Positions 1 through 11,420 of a DNA stretch of 38,267 nt are shown here, in pieces. Where the stretch lies: contig NW_003109083.1 in the NCBI RefSeq assembly GCF_000003605.2, positions 476,977 to 515,243 on the forward strand. The letters run 5' to 3'. The notes beneath the pieces were generated by a model. That model was not told where the DNA came from and made no database searches. It saw nothing but the letters and a program-made list of their open reading frames with translations. The translations under genes were made by a program, and so were the position numbers. The stretch comes from Saccoglossus kowalevskii (Eukaryota; Hemichordata; Enteropneusta; Harrimaniidae). Within the stretch, counting starts at the first letter, position 1. Every line of letters starts with the position of its first letter.

Positions 1-820
1 GTATAACTTTAGATTGACAGAGCATAACTTTAGATTCACGGGACATAACTTTAAATTCACAGAGCATAACTTTAGATTCACAGAACATAACTTTAAATTC
101 ACAGAGCATAACTTTAGATTCATGGAACACAAATTTTAAATTCACAGGACATAACTTTAGATTCATGGAACATAACTTTAAATTCACAGAGCATAACTTT
201 AGATTCACGGGACATAACTTTAAATTCACAGAGCATAACTTTAGATTCATGGAACATAACTTTAAATTCACAGGACATAACTTTAAATTCACAGAGTATA
301 ACTTTAGATTCATGGAACATAACTTTAGATTGACAGAGCATAACTTTAGATTCACGGGACATAACTTTAAATTCACAGAGCATAACTTTAGATTGACAGA
401 GCATAACTTTAGGTTCATGGAACATAACTTTAAATTGACAGAGTATAACTTTAGATTGACAGAGCATAACTTTAGATTCACAGGACATAACTTTAAATTC
501 ACAGAGCATAACTTTAGATTCACAGGACATAACTTTAAATTCACAGAGCATAACTTTAGATTCACGGGACATAACTTTAAATTCACAGAGTATAACTTTA
601 GATTCACGGAACATAACTTTAAATTCACAGAGCATAACTTTAGATTCCCGGGACATAACTTTTAATTCACAGAGTATAACTTTAGATTCACGGAACATAA
701 CTTTAAAATCACAGAATAAAACTTCGCAGGTCAAATCTTTATATTTGCATGAGAAAACTTTTAATTTGCAAGACAAATCCTTCTATTCGCAGTACAAGGC
801 TTTGACTCTCTATGTAGAGG
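1..820. repeat. 21-bp tandem satellite array, decaying at right edge
   Basis: About 34 copies of a 21-bp unit built on CATAACTTTARATTCAC run from the window start to about 715. Units alternate between a GATT type preceded by G and an AATT type preceded by A, so many copies form a 42-bp dimer. Common variants are CACGG, CATGG and GACAG at the unit end. One unit near 127-148 has an extra base. From about 715 to 820 the period persists but identity falls (AAAACTT, CAAATCTT, AAATCCTT), like the old edge of an array. Because 21 is a multiple of 3, both strands are open for hundreds of bases. These reading frames are a by-product of the period and I do not call them genes. The array probably continues to the left. 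Confidence 0.97.
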
Positions 821-1659
821 AAGTAGATTATCACACATTATCATATTTAACATGCACGGTGGTATTATCAAAGCTTGCGTTAGTACGTTGGATTGAGACA
901 AATATTGAACAATAATTCAGTTTTCTACTTCTTTGCAAACATTTTGAGACACTTTTCGTATGAACACTATTATGTGTTGCGTAACTTGTGCGCACACTTA
1001 TTCACCGATTGAATTATACTATTACGAGTATGTGGACAGGGGCATATTCGTTAAAGATGCAACAACTTAGACCTAATGATGGCTTTTCGATTTTCTGAGG
1101 AAAGATGGAAACTAGAAGTTATTCAAAGTTATAAAAATACACTGATATTGTTCCTCCGCTACGAAACGTGTAATACCCCGTTTTAAGAGTGATTTTAAAA
1201 GTGGTGAAAATATGCAAATCAAATAATTTGACAGATGGAAAAGTGAAAGATAAATGAATTGTAGTGCATATATGCAGATCCGAGGATTGAGTGGGATTGC
1301 AATAGAGTAAATTTATATTTAGAGAACATGTTTCTCTGAATACCATATTGGAAGAGACTGGGCGCTTTCATTCATTTCAGTGAAAAAGGTTTTAAAATGT
1401 TATTGTTTGGTATAATATCTACAGTTTCACGAAGAGTTTGAATTTCCCACTTATGTCGAAGACACTTCTTCATGCGCTTGTTATTATTCTTTGCAACAAA
1501 TATATTGTCTATTTTTTAATGTTATATACAAACTTACTTTATTAACGTTTATATTTACGAATAGAAACTTACTTGATTATGTGGTTTGTGTATTGCATGT
1601 TATGATTAATGTACAATAGTGGGAGGTGCTTGATCATGAAACGCGTCATTTGATATATT
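821..1659. other. Gene-free AT-rich stretch
   Basis: I see no exon-like frame, repeat or RNA gene here. Short open frames, such as the minus-strand one at 1119-1346, have AT-driven composition and no splice or family support. Confidence 0.5.
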
Positions 1660-2075
1660 TTGTCAATAACACTTTGAAAAATGGTAATGATTTTATACCA
1701 TGTTATCAGTGGAAATACATTTTAACATATCTCTGTTACAAGCACTTGTCAATATTCAGTTTGTGTTTTTCGTGGAAGCACTTATCAAAGTGATGCTATG
1801 ATAACCAATTTTTCAATACATATTTCTGGTGGAAACACTTTCAAAATGTGTTGTGTCTAGTGAAATCAATTTTCAAAGAGTTGTGATAACACTTCATTAA
1901 AACATTTCCTTAGTTGAGACACTTGTCTACGTGTTGTGATCATAAACATTTTACAAAATGTGTGTCTAGTAAAAAAACACCTTTAAAAGTGTTGTAATAA
2001 TAAGCAACTGTTATACAAAAGGGTTTTCTATTTGAAATACTTTACATAATGTGCAAATACATCACTATTGCAATA
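1660..2075. repeat. Degenerate tandem repeat
   Basis: Sub-motifs of the form ACACTTT-CAAAA-TGTGTTGTGA recur about every 40-75 bases, for example near 1675 (AACACTTTGAAAA), 1784, 1836 (AACACTTTCAAAATGTGTTG), 1947 and 1981. Several copies carry a GTGTCTAGTGAAA or GTGTCTAGTAAAA segment. The unit length is irregular and copies are poorly conserved, so this looks like an old minisatellite. No coding capacity is evident. Confidence 0.6.
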
Positions 2076-2205
2076 TAAATACTGGCTACAATGTTTTCGT
2101 CATATCACTGTTCGTAATTATGCAGATTATAAACATATATGTGTTTTTAAAGTGGGGCAAGCTTACAAACACTTTAAATGTTTTACCTGTCAGTCGTATA
2201 CACGT

Positions 2206-2400
2206 CAAGGTTCATGCTTAAAATGGTTCTTTAGATATCAATAGATCAGATTATTGGTGAAATATCGGGTAGTTGTATACACTTCCGGCCAACACTGCAG
2301 CGGATGACGAAAAATGTCGAAAATAATTGTAAGAAAATCAAAAAATCATCTTAATTTGTCTGTTTTACACCGCATATTTCTCCAAGGTTCATGCTTCAAA
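2206..2400. repeat. Short direct repeat, about 180 bp apart
   Basis: CAAGGTTCATGCTT followed by AAAA or CAAAA occurs near 2206 and near 2383. Upstream of both is a loosely similar TGTC-GT-TACAC segment. This may be a small old duplication. Support is limited to these short matches. Confidence 0.4.
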
Positions 2401-2472
2401 ACTTTGCAGATAGAAAGTTGTCACCGTTGACCATTTCAAAGATGTATTCATTCGAGGTATACACCTATGGTG

Positions 2473-2562
2473 TGACGTCAGAATAGAGGAATAACAGGAC
2501 TATGTATAACTACTATGCATAACGGGTACATGGTTACCAGAGTAAATACTTTAATGACGTCA
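2473..2562. promoter_or_regulatory. Two CRE-like palindromes TGACGTCA, 82 bp apart
   Basis: Perfect TGACGTCA octamers, the CREB/ATF recognition sequence, lie at 2473-2480 and 2555-2562. No exon was found within several kilobases, so regulation of a nearby gene is not shown. The octamer recurs seven times in this window, so it may belong to a dispersed repeat. Confidence 0.4.
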
Positions 2563-4872
2563 CAGTGAGTTATATCTGATGATGCTCTGTTTTCAGTTTT
2601 GTCAACACATAAGATATAAATTTAAATATTGTGTTCTTATATAAAACATATCGAACATTATTCTATGTAAATTTATGTAATACCTCACCCTACCGCCTGG
2701 GAGTGTTGAAATAATCATTTTCGATCGGAAGATGTCACATAACGAGTGGAAATAACTATCATGCTTCACAACAGTGTATATATTCAAAAGATCAAATCGC
2801 ATATTTTCCAGATGATACACATGCAAGACATCGGTTAAAAAATCATGCGCAAGTTAATTTTGCATATATACAATTTTACATGTCAGGGTCATTATGATTA
2901 TCTGTACTAGGTATGATGAGACTTGGCATCACTGATTGCTATCAATGAGTACACTTCTAATTGAACTGATTACACTTCTTCCAATAGAGAGTTTTTAGTC
3001 CATAATTTGAATTATTCGCATGCTTTGTCAGCTTGTGATCTAGAATGAATTAATGATGCAGACACTTCAAGGTGCACATTATACACGAATGAAATAACTC
3101 TCGACTGTTGGCCTTGTGTTAATAGCTAACTATAATGAAGATGGATTTCGACACGTCCTGAATTATATGAGACAAAATTAATATAACGCGTATTTTTGGA
3201 AGCTCCAAATGATATGTTGTCGTAATTAGAGGAAGTAGTTTTGAATGGTTCATGAAAATATTACAATCGAAACTAATATCGAGTCTGAGTAATAGAATTA
3301 ACTGTAAATTTGGTTTCGTGTTAGAAACATCTGCTTCTGTATCGAAGGCATACTTAATCAAAATCATATTTTAGAGCGATGAATGGATACATAGATGTAG
3401 CTGTATTGTTGTATTCCTTTGTTAACACCGGCAACCTGTATTGAGTGCATTGTGATTAGAATCTGCGGTGACAATCTTCATATGTTATTGCATAACAGTG
3501 TTCCGTATTAATATCTAAAAATATATCAAGATATTATATCAGCATTTAAGCGAAAGTTTGCTGCTACGCTATTAGGTGCAACGCCTAATCACTGATTATC
3601 AAGTGGCCATGGCAAGTATTTAGTAATGTACATACTGACTTAACAAGTACATTCACTGTAGCAGTTGCAAATCGTAAGCTCAGCATCAGAGTTTATTTTA
3701 GTACGTTTTTACGAAATCATTTTACAATTCATCAACAATCTAAGAAAATACTAACTACTACTTAGATGAATATGATACATCTCAATAAAAAACTATTCTA
3801 AGTTTCTGCTGCAATCATGAAAGATTATCAATCAGGTAAATTATAGAAACATATTTGATTGATAAGTCATGAAACATGATTTCTATTTTCAGCTTCGTTT
3901 TTTTATTAAATAATGTTTGTTTTTTCACATGGTATATGTTCGTATAAACAAGGTTCGTTCACAAGTCGTCTTTATTTGAAATATTGTAAAAATTGAAGGT
4001 ACATTAAATTTCATAGGAACACATTATGTTAATCTGTTTCAACCTGTATATTATATTCAAATGTTATGCTTTATTTTGACATTTACTTTGAGCAAAAATT
4101 CAACTTAAAATTTTAAAATGTTTATGTTTATACCCAACGTTCTGAAATTGAATGATGTCCGATATCGACCGATTGATATCCAAATTCATTAAACAAAATA
4201 ACAATTTCCAGAAAACTGAATAAATCAGATGAATAACAATCAAATATGTGACAATACGCATACAATACAACGCCATGTGTTACAAAACAACTGAGCAGAC
4301 GTTGTTTCATAAGCAAACCGTCATATATCAGCCATAGTCGAATACCCCGTTTTGAAATGCATAAGAAAGATGATGTTGTTGCATTCAAAAATTATTTTAA
4401 AACAATATTACTCGCTCTCGCCACATAACTGTCATTAACAATCGTATGTCCTACATTCTGCGGTCAAGTAGAACGCTAGCATATGCTTGTCTTATGTATT
4501 AGTCGCGTCGAGTAGTTGTGTTTGACTTATTGTATTCCTTGACAGCTCCCTAAGGTCTCATTAGTTTTCAATCCTCCCCATTTTTCGTGATGATGTGCTA
4601 GTTCGTTGCTTCAATTGAGAAGGTTCAGATTTTTTGCGGTAACTGTATAACTTCATACATTTTATTCCAAATGTTCTCGTTCTTCTCGAATAGAACATAT
4701 TTCAGAAGAAAAGCAGAGGTAAAATGACAATAAGAAATATTATTTAAATTGATTACGTGGCAACGACTGCTTAGGGCCCGGCGGAAATTCATCTTCAATA
4801 TTGTCAATATTCGCTTGGTAGTATAACTCACTTAGAATTATGATTTTGCATATTATTGAGGTCACGTGTACC
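2563..4872. other. Gene-free AT-rich stretch
   Basis: No supported exon or repeat family was found. Minus-strand open frames at 2602-2826, 3119-3367 and 4128-4388 are rich in Ile, Phe, Tyr and Ser as expected from base composition. None is flanked by a convincing acceptor and donor in phase. Confidence 0.45.
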
Positions 4873-5230
4873 CCGCCGATGGCCCGTATGCACTGCCGTG
4901 GATTTTAAAAGGTTCTGATGACAGTGGAGCTAATGCTTTGATCTTGTTGCTATGGGCATTACTATGGTTGCTAGGATATGACAACCTAACATGTCGCATT
5001 GTTTTCAATATTTAATTGTTAGGGATATAGCTAGATCTGATAACGTCTTAGAATTTTACTTTCGCTTGTGAGTGACGTCACATAACCTTCCATCTTCAAT
5101 CCGCCAAAGTCTGCCGTGAACTGGAATTAATGAGCCAAAATAATTGCTTTGAACTGGTTACTATGGCCATGGTCATAGTTGCTACGGTACGACAACCTTA
5201 CACCCATCATCAATGTTGATATCTAAATGA
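4873..5230. repeat. Diverged tandem duplication, offset about 210-230 bp
   Basis: Copy A (about 4873-5020) and copy B (about 5101-5230) share ordered blocks: CCGCC, then CTGCCGTG, then TAATGCTTTG or TAATTGCTTTG, then GTT(G/A)CTATGG, then a GTTGCTA block followed by ATGACAACC or ACGACAACC. The best core is 4931-4990 against 5141-5200. Between the copies lies a CRE-like TGACGTCA (5073-5080). The copies are too diverged to be recent. They may be two monomers of an old element, and the GTTGCTA...GACAACC motif is weakly palindromic. Confidence 0.6.
5073..5080. promoter_or_regulatory. CRE-like palindrome TGACGTCA
   Basis: A perfect octamer sits between the two copies of the diverged duplication. 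The sequence matches CREB/ATF sites. Function is inferred only from the match. Confidence 0.3.
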
Positions 5231-5295
5231 CACTCTATTTAACCAGGGGGTGTTGTTTACTATTATGAACGAGAACAGAATCTCGATTCCAATTT

Positions 5296-5320
5296 GTAAT
5301 TCCATATTTCATGGAATTAC
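5296..5320. repeat. Perfect 10-bp inverted repeat
   Basis: GTAATTCCAT and ATGGAATTAC are exact reverse complements around a 5-base spacer. It could form a small hairpin. It stands alone and has no adjacent gene. Confidence 0.7.
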
Positions 5321-5602
5321 AGTGGCATGACAATATGCATTTAATTGGGTACAATGAGTTAAAAACAAAGGTAATCACAAAAAATACTGTACAATTACAC
5401 ACCCACCCAGGGACACTGTGCATGGTTTATTTGCTAAAATCGCTTCATCGTCAGTAAAAGTGCGTACCAATTGTTTAATCCAAACCCACTTCAAAGAAGA
5501 AACGATCAAATCACAGTTATATGAAAAGAAACTTCATGCTAGCCGATCAGCACAACAAACGGAGAACATTTCATATTAAAGAGACCTAGTGGAACACACC
5601 TG

Positions 5603-5615
5603 TGACCTGTGACCT
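5603..5615. promoter_or_regulatory. DR1 nuclear-receptor half-site pair
   Basis: TGACCT-G-TGACCT reads on the minus strand as two AGGTCA half sites spaced by one base, the classic DR1 arrangement bound by RXR or HNF4-type nuclear receptors. The match is exact. No promoter or exon is seen nearby, so occupancy is untested. Confidence 0.4.
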
Positions 5616-8191
5616 GCCAAGAAACGCCAGGATTCAGATACAAGCGATGTGGTTGATACATTTAACAAAGATACAGTAATAGTATTCTAAATTAGTAGAT
5701 ACGAATGTTTTAACATATGTAATTTTGTACTTTCAATTCTTCTATTGCATGTGGATATTTGCAGTTCTACGTAGAATGCTTCATCCGTTACATAAATAGT
5801 TGGATACACATATTGCCATCCACCATGGTAAAGTTTGATATCGGAATTCCATTATTCTATATAAATTATTCAATGCAAAAATGTATATATTTTAGATGCA
5901 TATATTTGTATTCATATAATATGTATTTCTTTAAATTTGTAATCGTCTTCTCTCAAAAATGTTCCTGAAAAAAAAACTACTTTTACCTACACGGTTATAA
6001 ATTATATAATAATTTCCTTTTTAATAAAAATATACTTTCGTATGTTAAATCAAAGTATTTGTTCACACTTTTGACAGTTTTTATTCTTTTTTTCCGTCTC
6101 TTTGTAGTTTATATTTACCACATGAGCATCCACGCTAAACGACAAAGCAGGATAGTCTGTGCATTCTGTGTCGATCACAAATGCTACCGAAATAGTCAAC
6201 GCGCCACAGAGGCATATTAACGATTGTGGAACCGGAAACTATCTGATTGGTTGCTAGTCGGAACTTTTGTATATACTGGTATAATATTCGGTGCCTGATT
6301 GTCGATCGTGCTTACTTCAGTTATTTTCTAATTGCTTAATATGACTCAGACAGTAATTACATGCATATTTTGCTTTATGTTCTACTGATTACGTGACGTA
6401 TTTATTATTATTTAGTATAGACCACAAATTTCACAATTAAATTACATTGTTTCACTCCAACTAATATTTCCATCTGTTCATCTATTTATTTTTTAATTGA
6501 GGGCTGTGGTATATATGTCTAAATGAGTACGGAATTGTGCAGTGAAAATAGCATATATAACAGTATATACATAGGGGTATTCGCAGGTCGACGTATAATC
6601 AGCATTATTTCCGGACTATATAATTTACATTGTAGCGAAGTCTGCTCAAGAGAAGCCTGCCACTGTCAAGGGGTTATTAAATACATTATATCATCTCAGG
6701 CGAATTGAGACATTATCTTGTAGGAACTGACACTTTATCGATTCGGAGCTTTTGTCAACCTATATTACTGCTGTAATAGGGATATATAACCTCAAAATAC
6801 CCAAAAAGCAGTAAATTTAAAACTAAGACTTTTTGAAACGTATAAGATAATTAGACCGATATTTAAAGAGTAGCTCTATAATAACCGATTATGAAGATTG
6901 AATAATACGTAATTTGACACACAAATCAGTATAACTGTCACAGTAATTACCCACAATGACCGCTTCACCCCTGGCTTCAATCGCTTGTCATAATTGTTAA
7001 CCGATTCTATACATGGCTTCCGGTAAATAGTCGAATACCTTGGCAGACAACGACAAATAACTAAAAACATACAAAAACAAACTGGAAGGTCATCTGAATA
7101 AATTATGATAATAGTTAATGAGAAGAAGTGGAGAATTTTCATAGTGTAATGCTATTAGGAAATCGTTCTCCTACACTACCAATTCACCTAATATGAATAT
7201 TCATGTTTTTATTCTTGCGCGTTTTTTTTTCTATTGATTTCACATGTTTTGGCTCAACAAAATAGGTAAAACTGTACTCGCTACATATCTGAGATCATCA
7301 TGAAATGGCTGTCAAATGCAATGTTTACGCTTAATCTCCATATCAAAACTAAGTCTTAGAAACCAATATAATCGGCTTAAGAAAAATATGACGCGACTTG
7401 CCTACCAATGGATGTATACAATGTTCCATTCACTGTCAAGCAAAATGCACAATGCTAGAATTTCTTGTAATCAATTCTGTTGCTCTATGTGAACTGTTGT
7501 AGATGGAAGTTAACTGTTAACAGCTATTTTCAATCACACATTCCCACGAGGTTCTTCACATCTTTAAACAGATTTAGTTTCTAGAAATATTATACGTATA
7601 ACGTTCAATGCACGTTTATATTGTATTTTGTAACATTCTTCGATTATTATCTATGATTGCTCCAAAGACAGACGAAACGGCTAGATTGTTAGCCGCAGTT
7701 GTGCATCCTCGTATTTCAATACTATGCGAATTTACTCGGTGGTTTTCTCAACGGAAAGAAATATCCTTATGATTGGTATCAAATTTTATAAATGGAACTG
7801 GGATAATGAACAAGAAAAGATACAATGTACCAATACCACTTCATATTATATTGTGTGCTACAGCTATTGTCATCACAAAAAATCAATACGTGCAAGGAAA
7901 ATATTGAAAACAACGCTTACAAATATTGCTTCTATGCGTGATACAAACCATTTTACGATATGTTTTGGCGTCAAGTCAAATCTAATAAAAGTCATTTATC
8001 GATAAGAACACCATCCCAATCAACGAATCTTCTAGTGGGGCATAAATGAAACAATCTCATTAATATGAATTGTTGCTCCAGGATGTGGTTTGTAGAGAGC
8101 TCTGAATCAGACTTGGATGTAGTGTATCAAGTGGACTAGCCTTCTCTACCATAATTTGTTAACAACATCATACCCGGCGGGGTCTGCTGGA
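5616..8191. other. Gene-free AT-rich stretch
   Basis: No exon with matched splice sites was found. The 93-codon plus-strand frame at 7724-8005 and the minus-strand frame at 6876-7142 show no domain pattern. A palindrome, ATGAATATTCAT, occurs near 7193. Confidence 0.45.
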
Positions 8192-8205
8192 GTTGCCATG
8201 GAAAC
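8192..8205 (+). promoter_or_regulatory. X-box-like RFX motif
   Basis: GTTGCCATGGAAAC fits the animal RFX X-box consensus RYYNYYATRRNRAC at every position. RFX factors bind such sites upstream of ciliary genes. The surrounding 40 bases are more GC-rich than average. No start exon is recognised downstream, so the role is inferred. Confidence 0.4.
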
Positions 8206-11200
8206 AAAAGTCTTCTTAAACAAGGTCTTTACTTGGAAACTTGGAATACTGGCGAGATCCAGAAAATCCAGAAAATATATTGTCCCCTGTTTTTACCTTA
8301 TCAAGTATTGCCTTAAATAAATATAGTTCGAAAAGTGGTCACCAAAATGCGCCCGCTAAATCACACTAGAATGTGTAATCACTGTATGTTGATAATGAAA
8401 ATAATTTTGTTGGATACCATACTTTTCCAAGAGGAATATACATGTGAAAGGGTGGGGACTACAGCGTTTTCCGAGATAACAGTACAACACATTTATACTA
8501 AAGTATTTAAAGAATGGCATAATTAAGGCGAATACAAATGGGTGGAACGAGATTTAAACTTCCTGGAGATGGAATTTTAATGGACTATTTTAATTCTTAT
8601 TCCAGGTAATCAGTTTGATTTATTCCTAGAATGGAATTTTCGATTTCTGGTGAGTATGTCTTTGCTTTCCTGTGTTTTTTCAATTTCTGGCGAGTAAATT
8701 TGATTTTCTGTGACCAGTACTAAAACATAGATAATTGAAAAGAGTGTTTTTCCATCTGTATTTAATAGTTTACAGTGGCATCTAAACAATTGACCACATA
8801 TATCCATAAAGCTAAACCATATATAGTGTTATCCCATTAAACACTGAGCAAACTAATCTCGTTGCCATAATGGTATCATATTCAGGGTCGATTGAGTGCA
8901 AATCGCTGTATGTGAATCTTACCTGCTTTGCTACAGCTTACCGATAAAATGTGTTTGTGAAACATTCGTTTGAAAACCTCTTTCACGTGGTACAACATTG
9001 TGGTGGAAATGCATTCTGCTGTTCTTTTCAATATAGGATGTTTATTTTAACTGCGTATTTTAAGCAGTCTTCGGGTCTCCCGCTATCTTTTCATTTTCGA
9101 TGTAATTACCACACGATAACCCCGTGTTTCCTTCTCTCTAGTATCATACCAATGTATACATGTAAATGTACAAGTTTTCAAGTTGTAATCTTTATAAATT
9201 ATAAACGTTGTTATTGAAAACTTTCAGTCTTTGTTGAATTGTCGTGCTGCTCAGAAACAAATGCGTTTCAGTAACCAGAACATGTGAATCAGAATAATAC
9301 AAAGATCGTAATCCATTATTGATTATAAATATCAGTAGTTTGAAAAAGCTACATTTTTTTACAAGTTTTAAGTCTCCTCTTAACAGCATTTAATAACGAA
9401 GTGTACTTAATTTCTGATTTAAAACTATGAAAGAAATCACTCACTCTAAAATAAGGAATGAATGTACTTACACATAAACAACAAAACAAATATTGACCGT
9501 CATTTTTAACACTTAATTCTAACACGCCAATTCAAAATATGTTCAAAGACATAAAGTTATCAATGAAACGTTGAAGACTGTTCACAGTATCTTACATCGC
9601 ATTTTAAACGATGACATCTGAAGCAAACACAAATATAGTATATGTATTATACATATTGGATGATGTCATTATAAACGGCGTAAAAAGCAATTTCCTTGCA
9701 CGCTGAAAAAGCGTGTGTCGACAGTTTTGTAATGTCAGCCTATCACCATAGGCGCTTATTTTAAATTCAAAGTACACAGGTGCATGTACAAACACCAGCG
9801 CCGTAATTGAAAAGAGATAGAATAGTCGGATATGGGAAGATCCGTAACTATATGTGGTTGAGAGAGGCAAATACATAAAACATGCAAAACAAATCATGAA
9901 TGTTCAACCTTGAGACTGTTCATGATCACTTTGCTCATTAGTCTCGTTATTTATACTGAATACAACTTTAAGGTTATTTTCTGATAGTACCGGGGGTAAT
10001 ATTTTGTATTGTGGGAAACTTTAATAATATTTTTCGGGCACGTAGCGCGAGAAGAATGCTACTACTATTTTAAGCACTTACTCAAGATATATATAAAAAA
10101 ACTATTTATTTCGTTAATAGTGTTTGAGATTGTTTGAATCTGTAATGGTAAATTTGCAAATCAATTTTGAATGTGCACACAACCAGCACATTTCCATGGA
10201 CATTTCCAATGTAAGGAAGACGTCATGCAGTTGACTTTTAACGTTTGGTCGCCACTCGGAATAGTCAATAACAATGTTATTTACTAACATTCATTATTAT
10301 ACATCTGTCACCGCAACGCCCTAAGTTACAGGGTGCTGTAATTTTGCAGTATTTCACTGGGTATTTTAATTCTACCATATTAGGAAAAGCAAATTCCATA
10401 TATGGTATGTCTTTACATACGTGCATACTTTGCAGTATCCTTGTAATAACCTCATCTTATTACTTGAGTTTTTACAAAGTGGTCAACTGGCAAAAATATT
10501 GCGCTCTGTGTGCCGTTTATATTTGTTGGCCCGTTATTATTAGCACGAAGTCAAATGACACCAAATAGTGTGAATGGAATACCATGATTGTTACTGATCT
10601 GATGTGTCGGATTGAAATAAGTGCCGACATGTCCAACTCACTAAAACTTTACAAGAAATCACAGTTTCACTAGTACGTATGAGTTGTCATGCATAAGTAT
10701 TTAAATGATAATATTATAACATCGGTGTTTGTATGTCAATATCGCCAAATTTCAGTCACTCACGACGGGAGTAAGAAAATACAAAAACGTAATAAGTAAA
10801 GTTGCAGATGGAGAGAAATCACAAAACAAAATGTGAACAATGTAAGGATTGACATAATACAACTTAAACACGATAACAATTAGGGTAAATCTGTACATCA
10901 TAAAGTGCTTTTTTGAACATCGCCATTTAGATATTAAATCAAGTTGTCATTGTTAACAACCCTGATTTCACTCGCATTCTTTAATATTGAATATAATTTG
11001 CCTTGCCATTGAATAACGCAATATATGTAATAACCTGGTTACATTATTGACAACCTTTTAACATTTGTGTATACATACAAACATACAAAAACACAATGAC
11101 AAGGAATGCAAGTATGATTAACCCATGTTGTGCACGGTTTTTGCGCCAATCGTCAACTCAACTACTTAGTAAAAAAATAGAGTCTGTCCAACTACAACGT

Positions 11201-11252
11201 TAGAAGTCTTCATTGAAGTACGGGAGCACACCAAGTGGTTAATATAGTGGGT
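8206..11252. other. Gene-free AT-rich stretch
   Basis: No supported gene was found. A weak 49-bp direct duplication lies near 8640-8710 (ATTTCTGGTGAGTA and ATTTCTGGCGAGTA). Short frames at 8335-8526, 8610-8807, 8951-9217 and 9604-9897 lack splice context or motifs. Confidence 0.45.
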
Positions 11253-11420
11253 AATAAGAAATCGTAGCTCAACCAGAACTACCGACGTTTCGACAATTGC
11301 CTTCATTAGGATCAAACAACTGCTGGCTCCTGCGTTTTCACAGTCAGCAGTTGTTTGACAAAACGTCGAAAGAAATAAAATCTTGAAGATCAAGTTCTGG
11401 TTGAGCTATTATTTCTTATT
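11253..11420 (-). mobile_element. Foldback element with hammerhead-like core
   Basis: The outer arms 11253-11280 and 11393-11420 are near-perfect reverse complements (about 26 of 28 bases), ending in AATAAGAAAT and carrying GCTCAACCAGAACT. Inside is an exact 14-bp inverted repeat, TCAAACAACTGCTG (11312-11325) against 11345-11358. Read on the minus strand, the left half shows CTAATGA (11303-11309), then a short GGC-AATT-GTC hairpin, then GAAACGTCGG (11291-11282). This resembles the minimal hammerhead ribozyme core CUGAUGA...GAAAC...GUC found in terminal repeats of Penelope-like retroelements, with G changed to A in the core. The right half is a rearranged inverted copy. No protein-coding part is present. 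It could instead be an unrelated MITE. Confidence 0.6.

Noticed and set aside
120-776. Long open frames on both strands (218 and 166 codons)
   Set aside because: They lie wholly in the 21-bp array. A unit of seven codons keeps any frame open, and the peptides are pure 7-residue repeats.
3119-3367. Minus-strand frames in the left third (also 2602-2826, 4128-4388, 6876-7142, 9604-9897)
   Set aside because: Lengths and amino-acid make-up are as expected from AT-rich noncoding DNA; no motifs or matching splice signals.
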